Assembly (NCBI RefSeq): GCF_011603975.1
Contig: NZ_JAANNB010000019.1
Coordinates: 1 to 33,014, forward strand
Direction: 5' to 3'
Source: Cellulomonas sp. IC4_254
Lineage (GTDB): Bacteria; Actinomycetota; Actinomycetes; Actinomycetales; Cellulomonadaceae
DNA length: 33,014 nucleotides
Shown: one piece after another, positions 18,778-27,081 of the stretch
How the letters are laid out: each line of letters starts with the position of its first letter
Position numbering within the stretch: position 1 is the first letter of the stretch
Position numbers and translations under genes: made by a program
Notes under the pieces: model-generated
What the model was told of the DNA's origin: nothing
Databases searched by the model: none
What the model saw: the letters and a program-made list of their open reading frames with translations, nothing else

Positions 18778-19596
18778 TCAGGCGTCCGCCTCCGGGTCGC
18801 CCGCGAGCCGGGCGGCGTGGTCGGGCACCGACGTGAACAGCTCGCGCGGCGGCCGCTCGTAGTCGTCGGCGGGCGGGCGCTTGGGCAGCTTGACCTTCTG
18901 CTGCTTCACCTCGCGGTAGGGGATGGTCGACAGCAGGTGGGCGATCATGTTGAGCCGTGCGTTCCGCTTGATGTCGGACTCCACGACGTACCAGGGGCTG
19001 TCCGGGGTGTCGGTGTGCGCGAACATCTCGTCCTTGGCTCGCGAGTAGTCCTCCCAGCGGGCGATCGACTCCAGGTCCATCGGGCTCAGCTTCCACCGCC
19101 GGACCGGGTCGTCCAGCCGGGACCGGAACCGCCGCAGCTGCTCCTTGTCCGACACCGAGAACCAGTACTTGCGCAGCAGGATGCCGTCGTCGATGAGCAT
19201 CCGCTCGAACACAGGCGCCTGCTGCAGGAATCGCGCGTGCTCCTCCGGGGTGCAGAACCCCATGACCTTCTCCACCCCGGCGCGGTTGTACCAGGACCGG
19301 TCGAACAGCACGATCTCCCCGCCCGCGGGCAGGTGCGCGGCGTACCGCTGGAAGTACCACTCGGTGCGCTCGCGCTCGGTGGGCGCCGGCAGCGCGGCGA
19401 TGCGCGCGACGCGAGGGCTGAGGTACTCGGAGATCCGCTTGATCGTGCCGCCCTTGCCGGCGGCGTCGCGGCCCTCGAAGACCACCGCGACCCGGGTCCC
19501 GGTCGAGCGCACCCACTCCTGCAGGGTGACGAGCTCGGACTGCAGGCGGAACAGCTCGGCCTCGTACACGTCCTTGGGCACCTTCGGCGTCGTCAT
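18778..19596 (-). CDS. ppk2: polyphosphate kinase 2
   Basis: A 272-residue cytoplasmic PPK2 that moves phosphate between polyphosphate and nucleoside diphosphates. Walker A is EGRDAAGKGGTIKR (residues 41-54) and Walker B is VLFDRSWYNR with Asp99. The lid-helix arginines lie in WYFQRY. RWKLSPMDLESIARWEDYSRAKDEM and WYVVESDIKRNARLNMIAHLL are conserved C-terminal motifs. The length and motifs fit the single-domain class I PPK2, which mainly makes GTP or ATP from polyphosphate. The start ATG is clear by homology though its ribosome binding site is weak. It follows the nucleotidyltransferase gene by 49 bases on the same strand. Confidence 0.93.
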   Translation of the reverse strand: MTTPKVPKDVYEAELFRLQSELVTLQEWVRSTGTRVAVVFEGRDAAGKGGTIKRISEYLSPRVARIAALPAPTERERTEWYFQRYAAHLPAGGEIVLFDRSWYNRAGVEKVMGFCTPEEHARFLQQAPVFERMLIDDGILLRKYWFSVSDKEQLRRFRSRLDDPVRRWKLSPMDLESIARWEDYSRAKDEMFAHTDTPDSPWYVVESDIKRNARLNMIAHLLSTIPYREVKQQKVKLPKRPPADDYERPPRELFTSVPDHAARLAGDPEADA

Positions 19597-19645
19597 CTTC
19601 GGACCGTACGCCCCGGACCGGCCCGGGCGGGAGACCCGATCCGGG

Positions 19646-20386
19646 TCAGGCGGTCCCCAGCGCTCGCGCCGCCGCCACCGCCGCGAGCAGCGCCTCCGGT
19701 TCCGGCGCCAGCCCCAGGAGCAGGTCGTCGGCCCCGCGCAGCCCGGCCCGGTCCAGCAGCCGCTTCTCGTTCGTCGCCCACTCCCCGCGACCGGCGAGCA
19801 CCGCGTGCGCCCGCTGGGTCACGGCCACGGCGATCAGGCCGGCGCACTGCGCGACCCGTCCCGCGCGCGCGTGCTGCTCGGCGCCGTCGAGCGTGAAGTC
19901 GGCCCGGGCACCCCACACCTCCGGCGCGGTCCGGCGCAGCGCGGCCGGGAACGCGGGCCGGGGGAGGACGCCGTGCAGCACCCGGTGCCCGGCCAGCTCG
20001 GCGACGACGACGTAGGTCGGGAAGCCCGCCAGGTGGAACAGCAGCGGCTCGACGTCGAACTCCCCGCGCTCCGCACGGGCGACCTCGCGCTCCACGACGT
20101 CGAGGTCCCGGTAGTGCACGTCCACCCGCCGTCCCTCGACGGTCAGCCACGCGCCGCCGTTGAACACCCCGCCGCCCCAGCCGCCGACCTCGAACACGTG
20201 GCCGTCCCACCCGACGTCGCGCAGGTGCTGCGGGTCGAACGTGCCGCGGTAGTAGATCGCCAGGTCCCAGTCGCTGCCCGGCCCGTGGGTGCCGTGCGCG
20301 CGGGAGCCGCCGAGGGACACGGCCTCGACCCGGGGCAGCGCCGCGAGGGTGCCGGCGACGCGGTCGAGGAAGGCGTCGTCGTCCAC
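19646..20386 (-). CDS. nucleotidyltransferase-domain protein
   Basis: A 246-residue protein with a minimal nucleotidyltransferase fold at the N-terminus. SLGGSRAHGT and SDWDLAIYY give the GSx10DxD metal/nucleotide site (Gly27, Ser28, Asp39, Asp41). A third acidic position is likely in RRVDVHYRDL. The C-terminal half is helical with GRVAQCAGLIAVAVTQRAHAVLAGRGEWATNEKRLLDRAGL, resembling substrate-binding domains of aminoglycoside-type or DUF4037-like transferases. The GTG at 20386 begins 5 bases after the permease stop, so the genes are likely coupled. Substrate is unknown; aminoglycoside, small-molecule or tRNA targets cannot be told apart. I see no adjacent HEPN gene, so a MNT-HEPN toxin pair is unlikely. 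Confidence 0.78.
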   Translation of the reverse strand: MDDDAFLDRVAGTLAALPRVEAVSLGGSRAHGTHGPGSDWDLAIYYRGTFDPQHLRDVGWDGHVFEVGGWGGGVFNGGAWLTVEGRRVDVHYRDLDVVEREVARAERGEFDVEPLLFHLAGFPTYVVVAELAGHRVLHGVLPRPAFPAALRRTAPEVWGARADFTLDGAEQHARAGRVAQCAGLIAVAVTQRAHAVLAGRGEWATNEKRLLDRAGLRGADDLLLGLAPEPEALLAAVAAARALGTA

Positions 20387-20391
20387 GCGGC

Positions 20392-21801
20392 TCAGCCTGC
20401 CAGCGCCGCGTCGTCCGCGTCGACCCTCCCCACCACCAGCCGGTTCACGACGTACAGCACCACCCCGATCGCCAGCAGCACCCCGGCCCGCAGGTACACC
20501 GACCCCTCTCGGCCGGTCAGCGGCGAGGCCAGCACGAGCGACACCACCGCACCGGCCACCGGCGCCCAGGTCGGCGCCCGGAACGACCGCTCGGCGTCGC
20601 CCTCGACCCGCTCGGGCTCGTCGGGGTCGCCGTCGGGGCCGGTCGTGGGCCGCCGGCGCAGCACGAGCACCGCCACGTTCACCACCGCGAACACGAGCAG
20701 CAGGAGCAGCACCGTGGTGTCGGCCAGGTCGCCGAGGTCGCCGGTCGCGGTGAGGGTCAGCGCGAGCACGACGGTGAACGCGATCGCCACGACGGGTGTC
20801 CGGCGCCGCGCCTGCACCCGCCCGAACAGCGCCGGGATGATCCGCTCCCGGGCCATCCCGTAGACGAGGCGGGAGGCCATCATCATGTTGATGAGCGCGG
20901 TGTTCATGACGGCCAGCAGCGCGATCAGCGCGAACAGCCACGCCGGGAAGACCAGCCCGGCGACCTTCACCACCTCGAGCAGCGGCCCGGTCGACCCGAC
21001 CAGCACGTCCGTCTCGACCAGCATCGACGCGGTGAACGCCACCGCCAGGTAGATGGCGCCGGCGATGGCGAGCCCGCCGAACAGGGCCCGCGGGTAGTCG
21101 CGCCGCGGGTGCTTCGCCTCCTCGGCGAGGTTGACCGAGTCCTCGAACCCGAGCAGCGCGTAGAAGGCGAGCGCGGCGCCGCCCAGGACGCCCATCCACG
21201 CCGCCCCCTCGGTGTGCAGCTCCAGCGCGCGGCCGGGGTCGCCCTCGCCGCGGACCAGCGCGACCACGCCGATGCCGATGATGACCAGCAGCCCGGTCGC
21301 CTCGATGAGCGTGAGCACCACGTTGACCCGGACGGACTCCGAGACGCCGAGGACGTTGACCAGCGTGATCAGCCCGAGGAACACCCAGGCGGCGACGACG
21401 GTCGGGACCCCGAACGGCAGCAGCTCCGCCAGGTAGTCGCCGCCGAACGCCCGCGCGGCGGCGGACGCGCTGGTGATGCCGGACATCATCACGGCGAACG
21501 CGACCAGGAACGTGAGGAAGGGCCGGCGGAAGGCGCGGTTCGCGTACAGGGCGGCGCCGGCGGCCCGCGGGTAGCGCGCCACGAGCTCGGCGTACGCGGT
21601 CGCCGTGAGCGCGGCGAGCACGAACGCCAGCAGGAACGGCAACCAGATCGCCCCGCCGACCTCGGCGGCGACCGTGCCGGTCAGGGCGTAGATCCCGGCG
21701 CCGAGGATGTCCCCGACGACGAACAGCAGCAGCACCGTCCGCCCGATCGACCGCTTGAGCTCCGGCTGCTGGTCCTGGCTCACCTGCGTGGACTCCGCCA
21801 T
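20392..21801 (-). CDS. APC-family amino acid permease
   Basis: A 469-residue secondary transporter with about 12 membrane helices. The first helix has the family motif VGDILGAGIYALTG, where the broken helix binds substrate amino groups. The segments FYALLGFEDSVNLAEEAKHPRRDYPRALFGG form the other conserved loop of APC transporters. The N-terminal 20 residues are polar and cytoplasmic. Between helices near residues 385-405 is an acidic loop (TGPDGDPDEPERVEGD). On the coding strand a run of G after AAG gives a good ribosome binding site before the ATG. It is the first gene of a minus-strand run with the nucleotidyltransferase and PPK2. Substrate is not predictable beyond an amino acid or polyamine. 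Confidence 0.9.
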   Translation of the reverse strand: MAESTQVSQDQQPELKRSIGRTVLLLFVVGDILGAGIYALTGTVAAEVGGAIWLPFLLAFVLAALTATAYAELVARYPRAAGAALYANRAFRRPFLTFLVAFAVMMSGITSASAAARAFGGDYLAELLPFGVPTVVAAWVFLGLITLVNVLGVSESVRVNVVLTLIEATGLLVIIGIGVVALVRGEGDPGRALELHTEGAAWMGVLGGAALAFYALLGFEDSVNLAEEAKHPRRDYPRALFGGLAIAGAIYLAVAFTASMLVETDVLVGSTGPLLEVVKVAGLVFPAWLFALIALLAVMNTALINMMMASRLVYGMARERIIPALFGRVQARRRTPVVAIAFTVVLALTLTATGDLGDLADTTVLLLLLVFAVVNVAVLVLRRRPTTGPDGDPDEPERVEGDAERSFRAPTWAPVAGAVVSLVLASPLTGREGSVYLRAGVLLAIGVVLYVVNRLVVGRVDADDAALAG

Positions 21802-21943
21802 CGGCCACCCCCCCTTCGCGGGCCACTGTGCTCCCGGGCGGCCCGTCCCGCGCGGCGAGCGCGTCCCGCCCCCTCGCCGGGCGCGCGGCGACCCACGCCC
21901 CTACGCTCGATCGGACCACCAGGTACATCTCGGGAGGTCAGGC

Positions 21944-22279
21944 ATGAAGGGCAAGCTGGCATTCGTCCTCGGCGCGGGCGTGGGCTACGTGCTCGGGACC
22001 CGCGCGGGTCGCGTTCAGTTCGAGAAGATCAAGGGCTGGGCGTCGGACGCCTGGCACGACCCGCGGGTGCAGTCGACGGTCGACGACCTGGAGTCGAAGG
22101 CCGCCGGGTTCGCGAAGGACCAGGGCGCCGCGCTCAAGGACAAGGCCGTCGACGCCGTGAAGAGCGCCGTGTCGCGCACGTCCGACGACGACGCCTCCGG
22201 CACCACGACCACCACCCCGACCACGACCCCGCCCGCCGGGACGACCCCGACCACGCCGGTCCCGCCGCCCGGGGCCTGA
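21944..22279 (+). CDS. YtxH-like membrane-associated protein
   Basis: A 111-residue protein beginning with a short hydrophobic Gly-rich helix (KLAFVLGAGVGYVLGTRAGR), as in YtxH-domain proteins, followed by an amphipathic helical section with Lys/Asp/Ala. It ends in a Thr/Pro tail (TTTTTPTTTPPAGTTPTTP). YtxH proteins are small, envelope- or stress-associated, and poorly understood. GGGAGG at 21932-21937 supports the ATG. A possible -10, TACGCT, lies at 21902. It is divergent from the permease gene, and only 24 bases separate its stop from the next gene, so it may share a transcript with the oxidoreductase. Confidence 0.7.
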   Translation: MKGKLAFVLGAGVGYVLGTRAGRVQFEKIKGWASDAWHDPRVQSTVDDLESKAAGFAKDQGAALKDKAVDAVKSAVSRTSDDDASGTTTTTPTTTPPAGTTPTTPVPPPGA

Positions 22280-22303
22280 GCAGGGTCCGAGCAGGGGGGC
22301 GTC

Positions 22304-23917
22304 GTGGTCGCCCGGACCTCGCTGTGGTGGGACCGGCACGAGCCCGCGTCCCACCCGCACCACCGCGCGCCGGGGGCGGTCCCGCACCCCGGTGACGACC
22401 CGGCGGACGTGGTCGTGGTCGGCGCCGGGCTCACGGGCCTGACGACCGCCCTCCTGCTCACCCGCGCCGGCTGCCGGGTCCTCGTCCTCGAGGCCCGCGC
22501 GGTCGGCGCGGGCACGACCGGGCGGAGCACCGCCAAGGTCAGCCTGCTGCAGGGCGACCGCCTCGCGACCCTGGCCGAGCGGCACGACGACCGCGTGGTC
22601 GCCGCGTACGCGGAGGGCAGCGCCGAGGGCATGGACTGGCTGCTGCGCTACCTCGACGACCACGACGTGCCGTACCAGCGGCGCGAGGCGGTCACCTTCG
22701 CCACCACGGCCGAGGGCCGGGCCCGGGTCGAGGCGGAGCTCGACGCCGGCCGCCGCGCGGGCGTCCCGGTGGGCTGGCGGCGGCGCACCGACCTGCCGCT
22801 GCCGGTGATCGGGGCGATCGGCCTGGCCGACCAGGCGCAGGTCGACCCGCTGGACGTGCTCGGCGCGCTGGCGGCCGACGTGGTCACGCGCGGCGGCCGG
22901 ATCGCCGAGGGCGTGCGGGTGCTCGGGATGCACCACGGCGCCGAGCTCGGCGGCCGCAGCCGGCGCACGGTGCTGCGGACCACGGCGGGCGACGTCACCG
23001 CGGACGCGGTCGTGCTCGCCACGGGCACGCCGATCCTCGACCGCGGCGGGGCGTTCGCGCGCCTGCACCCGCTGCGGTCGTACGCGTGCGCGTTCCGGGT
23101 CCCGGAGCCGCCGCCCACGAGCATGGCGCTGTCCGTCGACGCCGACCCGCGCTCGCTGCGCTCCGTGCCGGCCCTCCCGGGGCCCGGGCTGGTGCGCGGT
23201 CCGGTCGTGCCGGGCGACCCGTCGACCCCGGTGCCCGCCGCGGTGCCGGACCTGCTGCTGGTCGGCGGCGCCGGCCACCCCGTCGGCCGGCAGCCCCGGA
23301 CCGGGCAGTCCGTGCGCGCGCTGGTCGAGTGGACGCACGCGCACGTCCCGGGCGCCGAGCTCACGCACGTGTGGTCGGCGCAGGACTACGCGACGGCCGA
23401 CGGGCTGCCGCTGGTCGGGCGGCTGCTCCCGCTCGACCCGCGGCTGTACGTCGCGACGGGGTACGCGAAGTGGGGCATGACGACCGCGGTGGCCGCGGCG
23501 CTGGTGCTCGCCGCGGACATCCTCAACGACCGGGCGCCCCGCTGGGCGGAGTCGTGGCGGCCGTGGGGGCGGCACGAGCTGTCCGGCCTCGGCGACGCCG
23601 CCCGGCTCAACGCGGCGGTGGCGCGCTGGCTCGCGGGCGGCTGGACCGCCCCGCGCCCGGCGGCCGGGACCCGCGCCGACCCGCCGGAGGGGCAGGGCGG
23701 CGTCGAGCGCGCGGGCGTGCGGCCGGAGGCGGTGTGCACGGTCGGCGGCGTCACGCGGCGGGTGTCCGGCGTGTGCACGCACCTCGGCGGCGTCGTGACC
23801 TGGAACGAGGTCGAGCGCTCCTGGGACTGCCCGCTGCACGGCAGCCGGTTCGGCCCGGACGGGCGGCCGCTGGAGGGTCCGGCGACCCGGCCCCTGCCGC
23901 CGGTCGACGCCGGGTAG
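22304..23917 (+). CDS. FAD-dependent oxidoreductase with C-terminal Rieske domain
   Basis: A 537-residue fusion. The N-terminal domain is a glycine oxidase/D-amino acid dehydrogenase-like flavoprotein (DAO family): [21 protein letters not shown] binds FAD, with [19 protein letters not shown], and [10 protein letters not shown] near residue 385 closes the flavin site. The last ~65 residues form a Rieske [2Fe-2S] domain, with Cys491-x-His493 and Cys509-x2-His512 (CTH, CPLH). The HGSRF that follows is typical. These fused proteins are common in actinobacteria and cyanobacteria but the substrate is unknown. The GTG at 22304 has a G-rich ribosome binding site. A decayed copy of its C-terminus lies at 25701-25808. 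Confidence 0.88.
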   Translation: MVARTSLWWDRHEPASHPHHRAPGAVPHPGDDPADVVVVGAGLTGLTTALLLTRAGCRVLVLEARAVGAGTTGRSTAKVSLLQGDRLATLAERHDDRVVAAYAEGSAEGMDWLLRYLDDHDVPYQRREAVTFATTAEGRARVEAELDAGRRAGVPVGWRRRTDLPLPVIGAIGLADQAQVDPLDVLGALAADVVTRGGRIAEGVRVLGMHHGAELGGRSRRTVLRTTAGDVTADAVVLATGTPILDRGGAFARLHPLRSYACAFRVPEPPPTSMALSVDADPRSLRSVPALPGPGLVRGPVVPGDPSTPVPAAVPDLLLVGGAGHPVGRQPRTGQSVRALVEWTHAHVPGAELTHVWSAQDYATADGLPLVGRLLPLDPRLYVATGYAKWGMTTAVAAALVLAADILNDRAPRWAESWRPWGRHELSGLGDAARLNAAVARWLAGGWTAPRPAAGTRADPPEGQGGVERAGVRPEAVCTVGGVTRRVSGVCTHLGGVVTWNEVERSWDCPLHGSRFGPDGRPLEGPATRPLPPVDAG

Positions 23918-23947
23918 TTCTTGGACGGAGTCCAACAATGCTACGGT
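23918..23947 (+). promoter_or_regulatory. lipB: lipB promoter, apparently leaderless
   Basis: TACGGT (23942-23947) lies 7 bases before the ATG at 23955, and TTCTTG (23918-23923) is 18 bases further upstream. No ribosome binding site precedes lipB. Confidence 0.5.
23921..23935. promoter_or_regulatory. palindromic operator candidate overlapping the lipB promoter
   Basis: TTGGACGGAGTCCAA has perfect 6-base arms around GGA. It begins 3 bases after the oxidoreductase stop and overlaps the -35 region of lipB. Its 15-base symmetric form resembles Fur/PerR-type sites of actinobacteria, but that assignment is an inference. Its position would let a bound protein block the promoter. Confidence 0.55.
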
Positions 23948-23954
23948 CGAGCGC

Positions 23955-24671
23955 ATGATCGCCGTCGTCGACCGAGGCCTGGACGGACCGCCCCTCGACT
24001 TCCACGAGGGCTGGCGGCTGCAACGCGCCCTGCACGCGGAGGTCGTCGCCGGCGACCGGCCGGGCGCGCTGCTGCTGTGCCAGCACGCGCCCGTCTACAC
24101 GGCCGGCCGGCGCACCCGCCGTGACGAGCGCCCCGCCGACCCGGGCGGCACCCCGGTGGTCGACGTGGACCGCGGCGGGAAGATCACCTGGCACGGGCCC
24201 GGCCAGCTCGTCGGCTACCCGGTCGTGCGGCTCCGGGAGCCGGTCGACGTCGTGGCGTACGTCCGTGCCCTCGAGGGCGCGCTCATCGCGGTCGCGGCCG
24301 GGTACGGGGTGCGCACCGAGCGCGTCGAGGGACGGTCGGGCGTCTGGGTGCCGCCCGCGTCCGGGGTCGGCCCCGCCGCCAAGATCGCCGCGATCGGCGT
24401 CCGCGTCGCCGCCGGCGTGACCATGCACGGCTTCGCGCTCAACGTCGCGAACGACCTCGCGCCCTACGACCGGATCGTGCCCTGCGGCATCGCCGACGCC
24501 GGGGTGACGACGCTCAGCCGGGAGGCCGGCCGTGCGCTGACCCCGCGGGAGGTGCTGCCGGCGGTCGTCGCGGCGCTCGCGGACGCCCTGCCCGCCGTCG
24601 CCGACGTCCCGGCCGTCGCCGGCGTCGCGGCCGTCGCCGGCGTCCCGGCCGCGACGGAGGCCGCCGCGTGA
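23955..24671 (+). CDS. lipB: octanoyl-[ACP]:protein N-octanoyltransferase
   Basis: LipB moves octanoate from acyl carrier protein to lipoyl domains, the first step of lipoate synthesis. The 238 residues include [44 protein letters not shown] and the catalytic Lys143 (AAKIAAIG). The nucleophile is Cys177 in VPCGI. Lys142/Cys176 of the M. tuberculosis enzyme are the same pair. The C-terminus has an odd Ala/Val tail coded by three 18-base repeats, absent from most LipB proteins. It is coupled to lipA by a GTGA overlap at 24668. The ATG appears leaderless. Confidence 0.95.
   Translation: MIAVVDRGLDGPPLDFHEGWRLQRALHAEVVAGDRPGALLLCQHAPVYTAGRRTRRDERPADPGGTPVVDVDRGGKITWHGPGQLVGYPVVRLREPVDVVAYVRALEGALIAVAAGYGVRTERVEGRSGVWVPPASGVGPAAKIAAIGVRVAAGVTMHGFALNVANDLAPYDRIVPCGIADAGVTTLSREAGRALTPREVLPAVVAALADALPAVADVPAVAGVAAVAGVPAATEAAA
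24594..24647. repeat. three tandem 18-bp repeats in the end of lipB
   Basis: Copies at 24594-24611, 24612-24629 and 24630-24647 differ by one to two bases and encode [12 protein letters not shown] and AVAGVP. They extend LipB beyond its folded core and probably arose by slippage. Confidence 0.8.
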
Positions 24672-25654
24672 CCGCCGCGCCCGACGGCCGCCGGCTGCTC
24701 CGGCTCGAGGTCCGGAACATGGAGACGCCGATCGAGCGCAAGCCGGAGTGGATCAAGACCCGCGCGCGCATGGGCCCGGAGTACCGGCAGCTCCAGGACC
24801 TCGTCCGCGGCGAGGGCCTGCACACCGTCTGCCAGGAGGCCGGCTGCCCGAACATCTTCGAGTGCTGGGAGGACCGCGAGGCGACCTTCCTCATCGGCGG
24901 CTCCCAGTGCACCCGGCGGTGCGACTTCTGCCAGATCGACACCGGGCGGCCCGCGGACTACGACGTCGACGAGCCGCGGCGGGTCGCGGAGTCCGTGGCC
25001 CGGATGGGCCTGCGGTACGCGACCGTCACGGGCGTCGCCCGGGACGACCTGCCGGACGAGGGCGCCTGGCTGTACGCCGAGACCATCCGGCAGATCCACC
25101 GGCAGGCGGCGGGCACCGGCGTCGAGATCCTGGTGCCGGACTTCACCGGGCGCCCGGAGCACCTCGCCCAGGTGTTCGACGCCGCCCCCGAGGTGTTCGC
25201 GCACAACGTCGAGACCGTGCCGCGGATCTTCCGCCGCATCCGGCCCGCGTTCCGGTACGAGCGCTCGCTCGACGTGCTCACCCAGGGCCGGGCGGCCGGG
25301 ATGATCACCAAGTCGAACCTCATCCTCGGCATGGGGGGGGAGCGGGACGAGGTGTCCGGTGCGCTGCGCGACCTGCGCGACGCGGGGACGGACATCATCA
25401 CCGTCACGCAGTACCTGCGGCCCTCGCCCCGGCACCTGCCCGTCGCGCGCTGGGTGCACCCCGACGAGTTCGCCGAGATCGCCGAGGAGGCGGAGGAGCT
25501 CGGGTTCCTCGGGGTGCTCGCCGGGCCGCTCGTCCGGTCGTCCTACCGTGCGGGGCGGCTGTGGGCGCGCTCGATGGCGGCGCACGGCCGGGAGGTCCCG
25601 GCCCAGCTGCGGCACCTCGCCGAGGCGGCGCTGCCGGCGCAGGCGGTGCGCTGA
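24668..25654 (+). CDS. lipA: lipoyl synthase
   Basis: A radical-SAM enzyme of 328 residues that inserts two sulfurs into protein-bound octanoyl groups. The auxiliary [4Fe-4S] cluster ligands are Cys55, Cys60 and Cys66 ([12 protein letters not shown]), and the radical-SAM cluster ligands are Cys81, Cys85 and Cys88 (CTRRCDFC). The C-terminal RSSYRAG near residue 290 supplies the serine ligand of the auxiliary cluster. All are intact. The GTG start at 24668 overlaps the lipB stop. A run of eight G at 25333-25340 lies inside the gene at the conserved LGMG loop, and the frame is intact. Confidence 0.97.
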   Translation: MTAAPDGRRLLRLEVRNMETPIERKPEWIKTRARMGPEYRQLQDLVRGEGLHTVCQEAGCPNIFECWEDREATFLIGGSQCTRRCDFCQIDTGRPADYDVDEPRRVAESVARMGLRYATVTGVARDDLPDEGAWLYAETIRQIHRQAAGTGVEILVPDFTGRPEHLAQVFDAAPEVFAHNVETVPRIFRRIRPAFRYERSLDVLTQGRAAGMITKSNLILGMGGERDEVSGALRDLRDAGTDIITVTQYLRPSPRHLPVARWVHPDEFAEIAEEAEELGFLGVLAGPLVRSSYRAGRLWARSMAAHGREVPAQLRHLAEAALPAQAVR

Positions 25655-25700
25655 GCGCTGCGCCGACGAGGCCGCGACCGACTCCGTCACGGATCACGTC

Positions 25701-25808
25701 GTGAACGTCGCCTCGGGGGTGGTGACGTGGAACGAGGTCGAGCACCCGGGCTGCGCGTTGCACGACAGCCGGTCCGGCCCGGACGGCACCTCCGGAGGGG
25801 CCCGGTGA
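25701..25808 (+). pseudogene. decayed Rieske-domain fragment, paralogous to the end of the 22304-23917 gene
   Basis: The frame reads [19 protein letters not shown] then RSGPDG. The oxidoreductase reads [19 protein letters not shown] then SRFGPDG. A 16-base stretch, TGGAACGAGGTCGAGC, is identical in both. The fragment keeps a CxxH but lacks the first CTH ligand pair and has a 3-base deletion. It ends in TGA after 35 codons. It lies in the 342-base gap between lipA and the next gene, and a folded Rieske protein is impossible. It is a remnant of a duplication or a deleted paralogous gene. Bases 25809-25996 hold no further gene. Confidence 0.75.
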
Positions 25809-25909
25809 CAGCGCCGGCACCTCACGGCCCGACGGGCCGCGTCATCGTCCGCCCGACGCACCACCTACCCACGGCGGAAAGAGGTCGCTGGGAGGTGCTC
25901 GCGCGTTCC

Positions 25910-25915
25910 TAGCGT
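25910..25915 (+). promoter_or_regulatory. possible -10 box before the unknown pair
   Basis: TAGCGT fits the -10 pattern and would give a leader of about 75 bases before the GTG at 25997. No clear -35 box is seen. Confidence 0.3.
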
Positions 25916-25996
25916 GGGACACGCTCCGCCTTCGGGCGCCGGGTCGGTCGACCCGGGCGAGGGCAGCCGCCGGGGCTCGACCCAGGGGAGAGCACC

Positions 25997-27076
25997 GTGC
26001 GTGCACTGACACGGAGGGCAGGGCTGGCGGCCGGGGTGGCGATGGCGCTGGGGTTGACGACCGCGGTGCCGGCGACGGCGACGGCACCGGCGGTCGGCAG
26101 GACGACGGGTCCGGTGGACCACGCCCTGGTCGGCGACACGATCGCCGCGGCCTGGGCGGTGACCGAGGCGCTGGAGCAGGTCGGGCTGACCGCCGAGGAC
26201 CTGGTGCTGCCGGAGCGGGACGACGACTTCTACGCCGAGGTCGCGGCGGGGCTCGGGGCCTGGCTCGACGAGCAGGGCAGTGATCCCGCCGACGTCCCGG
26301 TCGCGGCCCGGACGGCGACGGCTCCACCGTCGCGGGCGGGCAGCGAGGAGGACCGGCTCACGGCCGACCGGCTCGGGTACGCCCTGCACATCGCGGAGGT
26401 CAACGCGAAGCGCGACCGCCGTGCCGGGCCGATCGAGCGCGAGGTCGTGTACATGTACCTCTCGCACTACGTGGACACCCCGCGCGGCACGCTGCCCGGG
26501 CTCGACGCGCACTCGGACTACCACCAGTACTACGCGGCGTGGATCTCCGACGACGACCGGATGGTCTACGACCGGTTCCTCGCGACGAGCGCGACGCTGG
26601 AGGGCGGCAACGCCCTGGTCGAGTCGGCCAAGGCCCTCGTGGGGCTCCAGGGGTCGATCTCGGACGCGACGCTCACGGGACTCACGGCGCTCCAACGGAC
26701 TCTGGCCGCCCTGAACGGGATCGATGTCTCCGCCGACGACGTCGGCTCCGCCTATGGCGCGTGGCAGCAGTACGTGGGGGCGTCGTCGGACGACCCTGAG
26801 CGGGTCGTCCGGGCGCTGGTCGAGGGCGTCGTCCCGGGTGACTCGCTCAGGGCCGAGGAGCGGAGCATCGCGCTCGACGTCCTGCGCGCGACCCTCGTCG
26901 TCGCGGCACTCGGCGGTGGCGCTGTCGCGGTGCTGGGAGCCGTCGCCCTCGGGGTGGGGGAGATGACCTACCTCAGCGTCCGGTCGTTCACGCAGCGCGC
27001 GAACTACGCCTCGATGATCGCCAGTAACCACGGCCGGGTCGCCGAGCGCATGTGGCGCTACCTGATGGGCGGCTGA
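25997..27076 (+). CDS. secreted or membrane-anchored protein of unknown function
   Basis: A 359-residue protein I do not recognise. It begins with a signal peptide (RALTRRAGLAAGVAMALGLTTAVPATATA). The mature part is mainly helical and acidic, with an N-terminal region (about 35-110) ending in a low-complexity stretch, then a central region holding MYLSHYVDTPRG, HSDYHQYYAAW and MVYDRFLAT. Near residues 293-326 one long hydrophobic segment (LVVAALGGGAVAVLGAVALGVG) may anchor it, leaving a ~33-residue basic tail. GTG with AGGGGAGAG upstream is a convincing start. Codon use is a little less GC-extreme than in neighbours. It is coupled closely to the next membrane-protein gene. No enzyme motif is visible. 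Confidence 0.75.
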   Translation: MRALTRRAGLAAGVAMALGLTTAVPATATAPAVGRTTGPVDHALVGDTIAAAWAVTEALEQVGLTAEDLVLPERDDDFYAEVAAGLGAWLDEQGSDPADVPVAARTATAPPSRAGSEEDRLTADRLGYALHIAEVNAKRDRRAGPIEREVVYMYLSHYVDTPRGTLPGLDAHSDYHQYYAAWISDDDRMVYDRFLATSATLEGGNALVESAKALVGLQGSISDATLTGLTALQRTLAALNGIDVSADDVGSAYGAWQQYVGASSDDPERVVRALVEGVVPGDSLRAEERSIALDVLRATLVVAALGGGAVAVLGAVALGVGEMTYLSVRSFTQRANYASMIASNHGRVAERMWRYLMGG

Positions 27077-27081
27077 CCGAC

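Noticed and set aside
19646-20386. MNT-type antitoxin of an MNT-HEPN toxin pair
   Set aside because: The protein is about twice the usual length and no HEPN-like gene is adjacent; the neighbours are a permease and polyphosphate kinase.
25333-25340. run of eight G inside lipA as a possible frameshift or slippage site
   Set aside because: The frame is continuous through the conserved LGMG loop and both cluster-ligand sets and the C-terminal RSSYRAG are intact.
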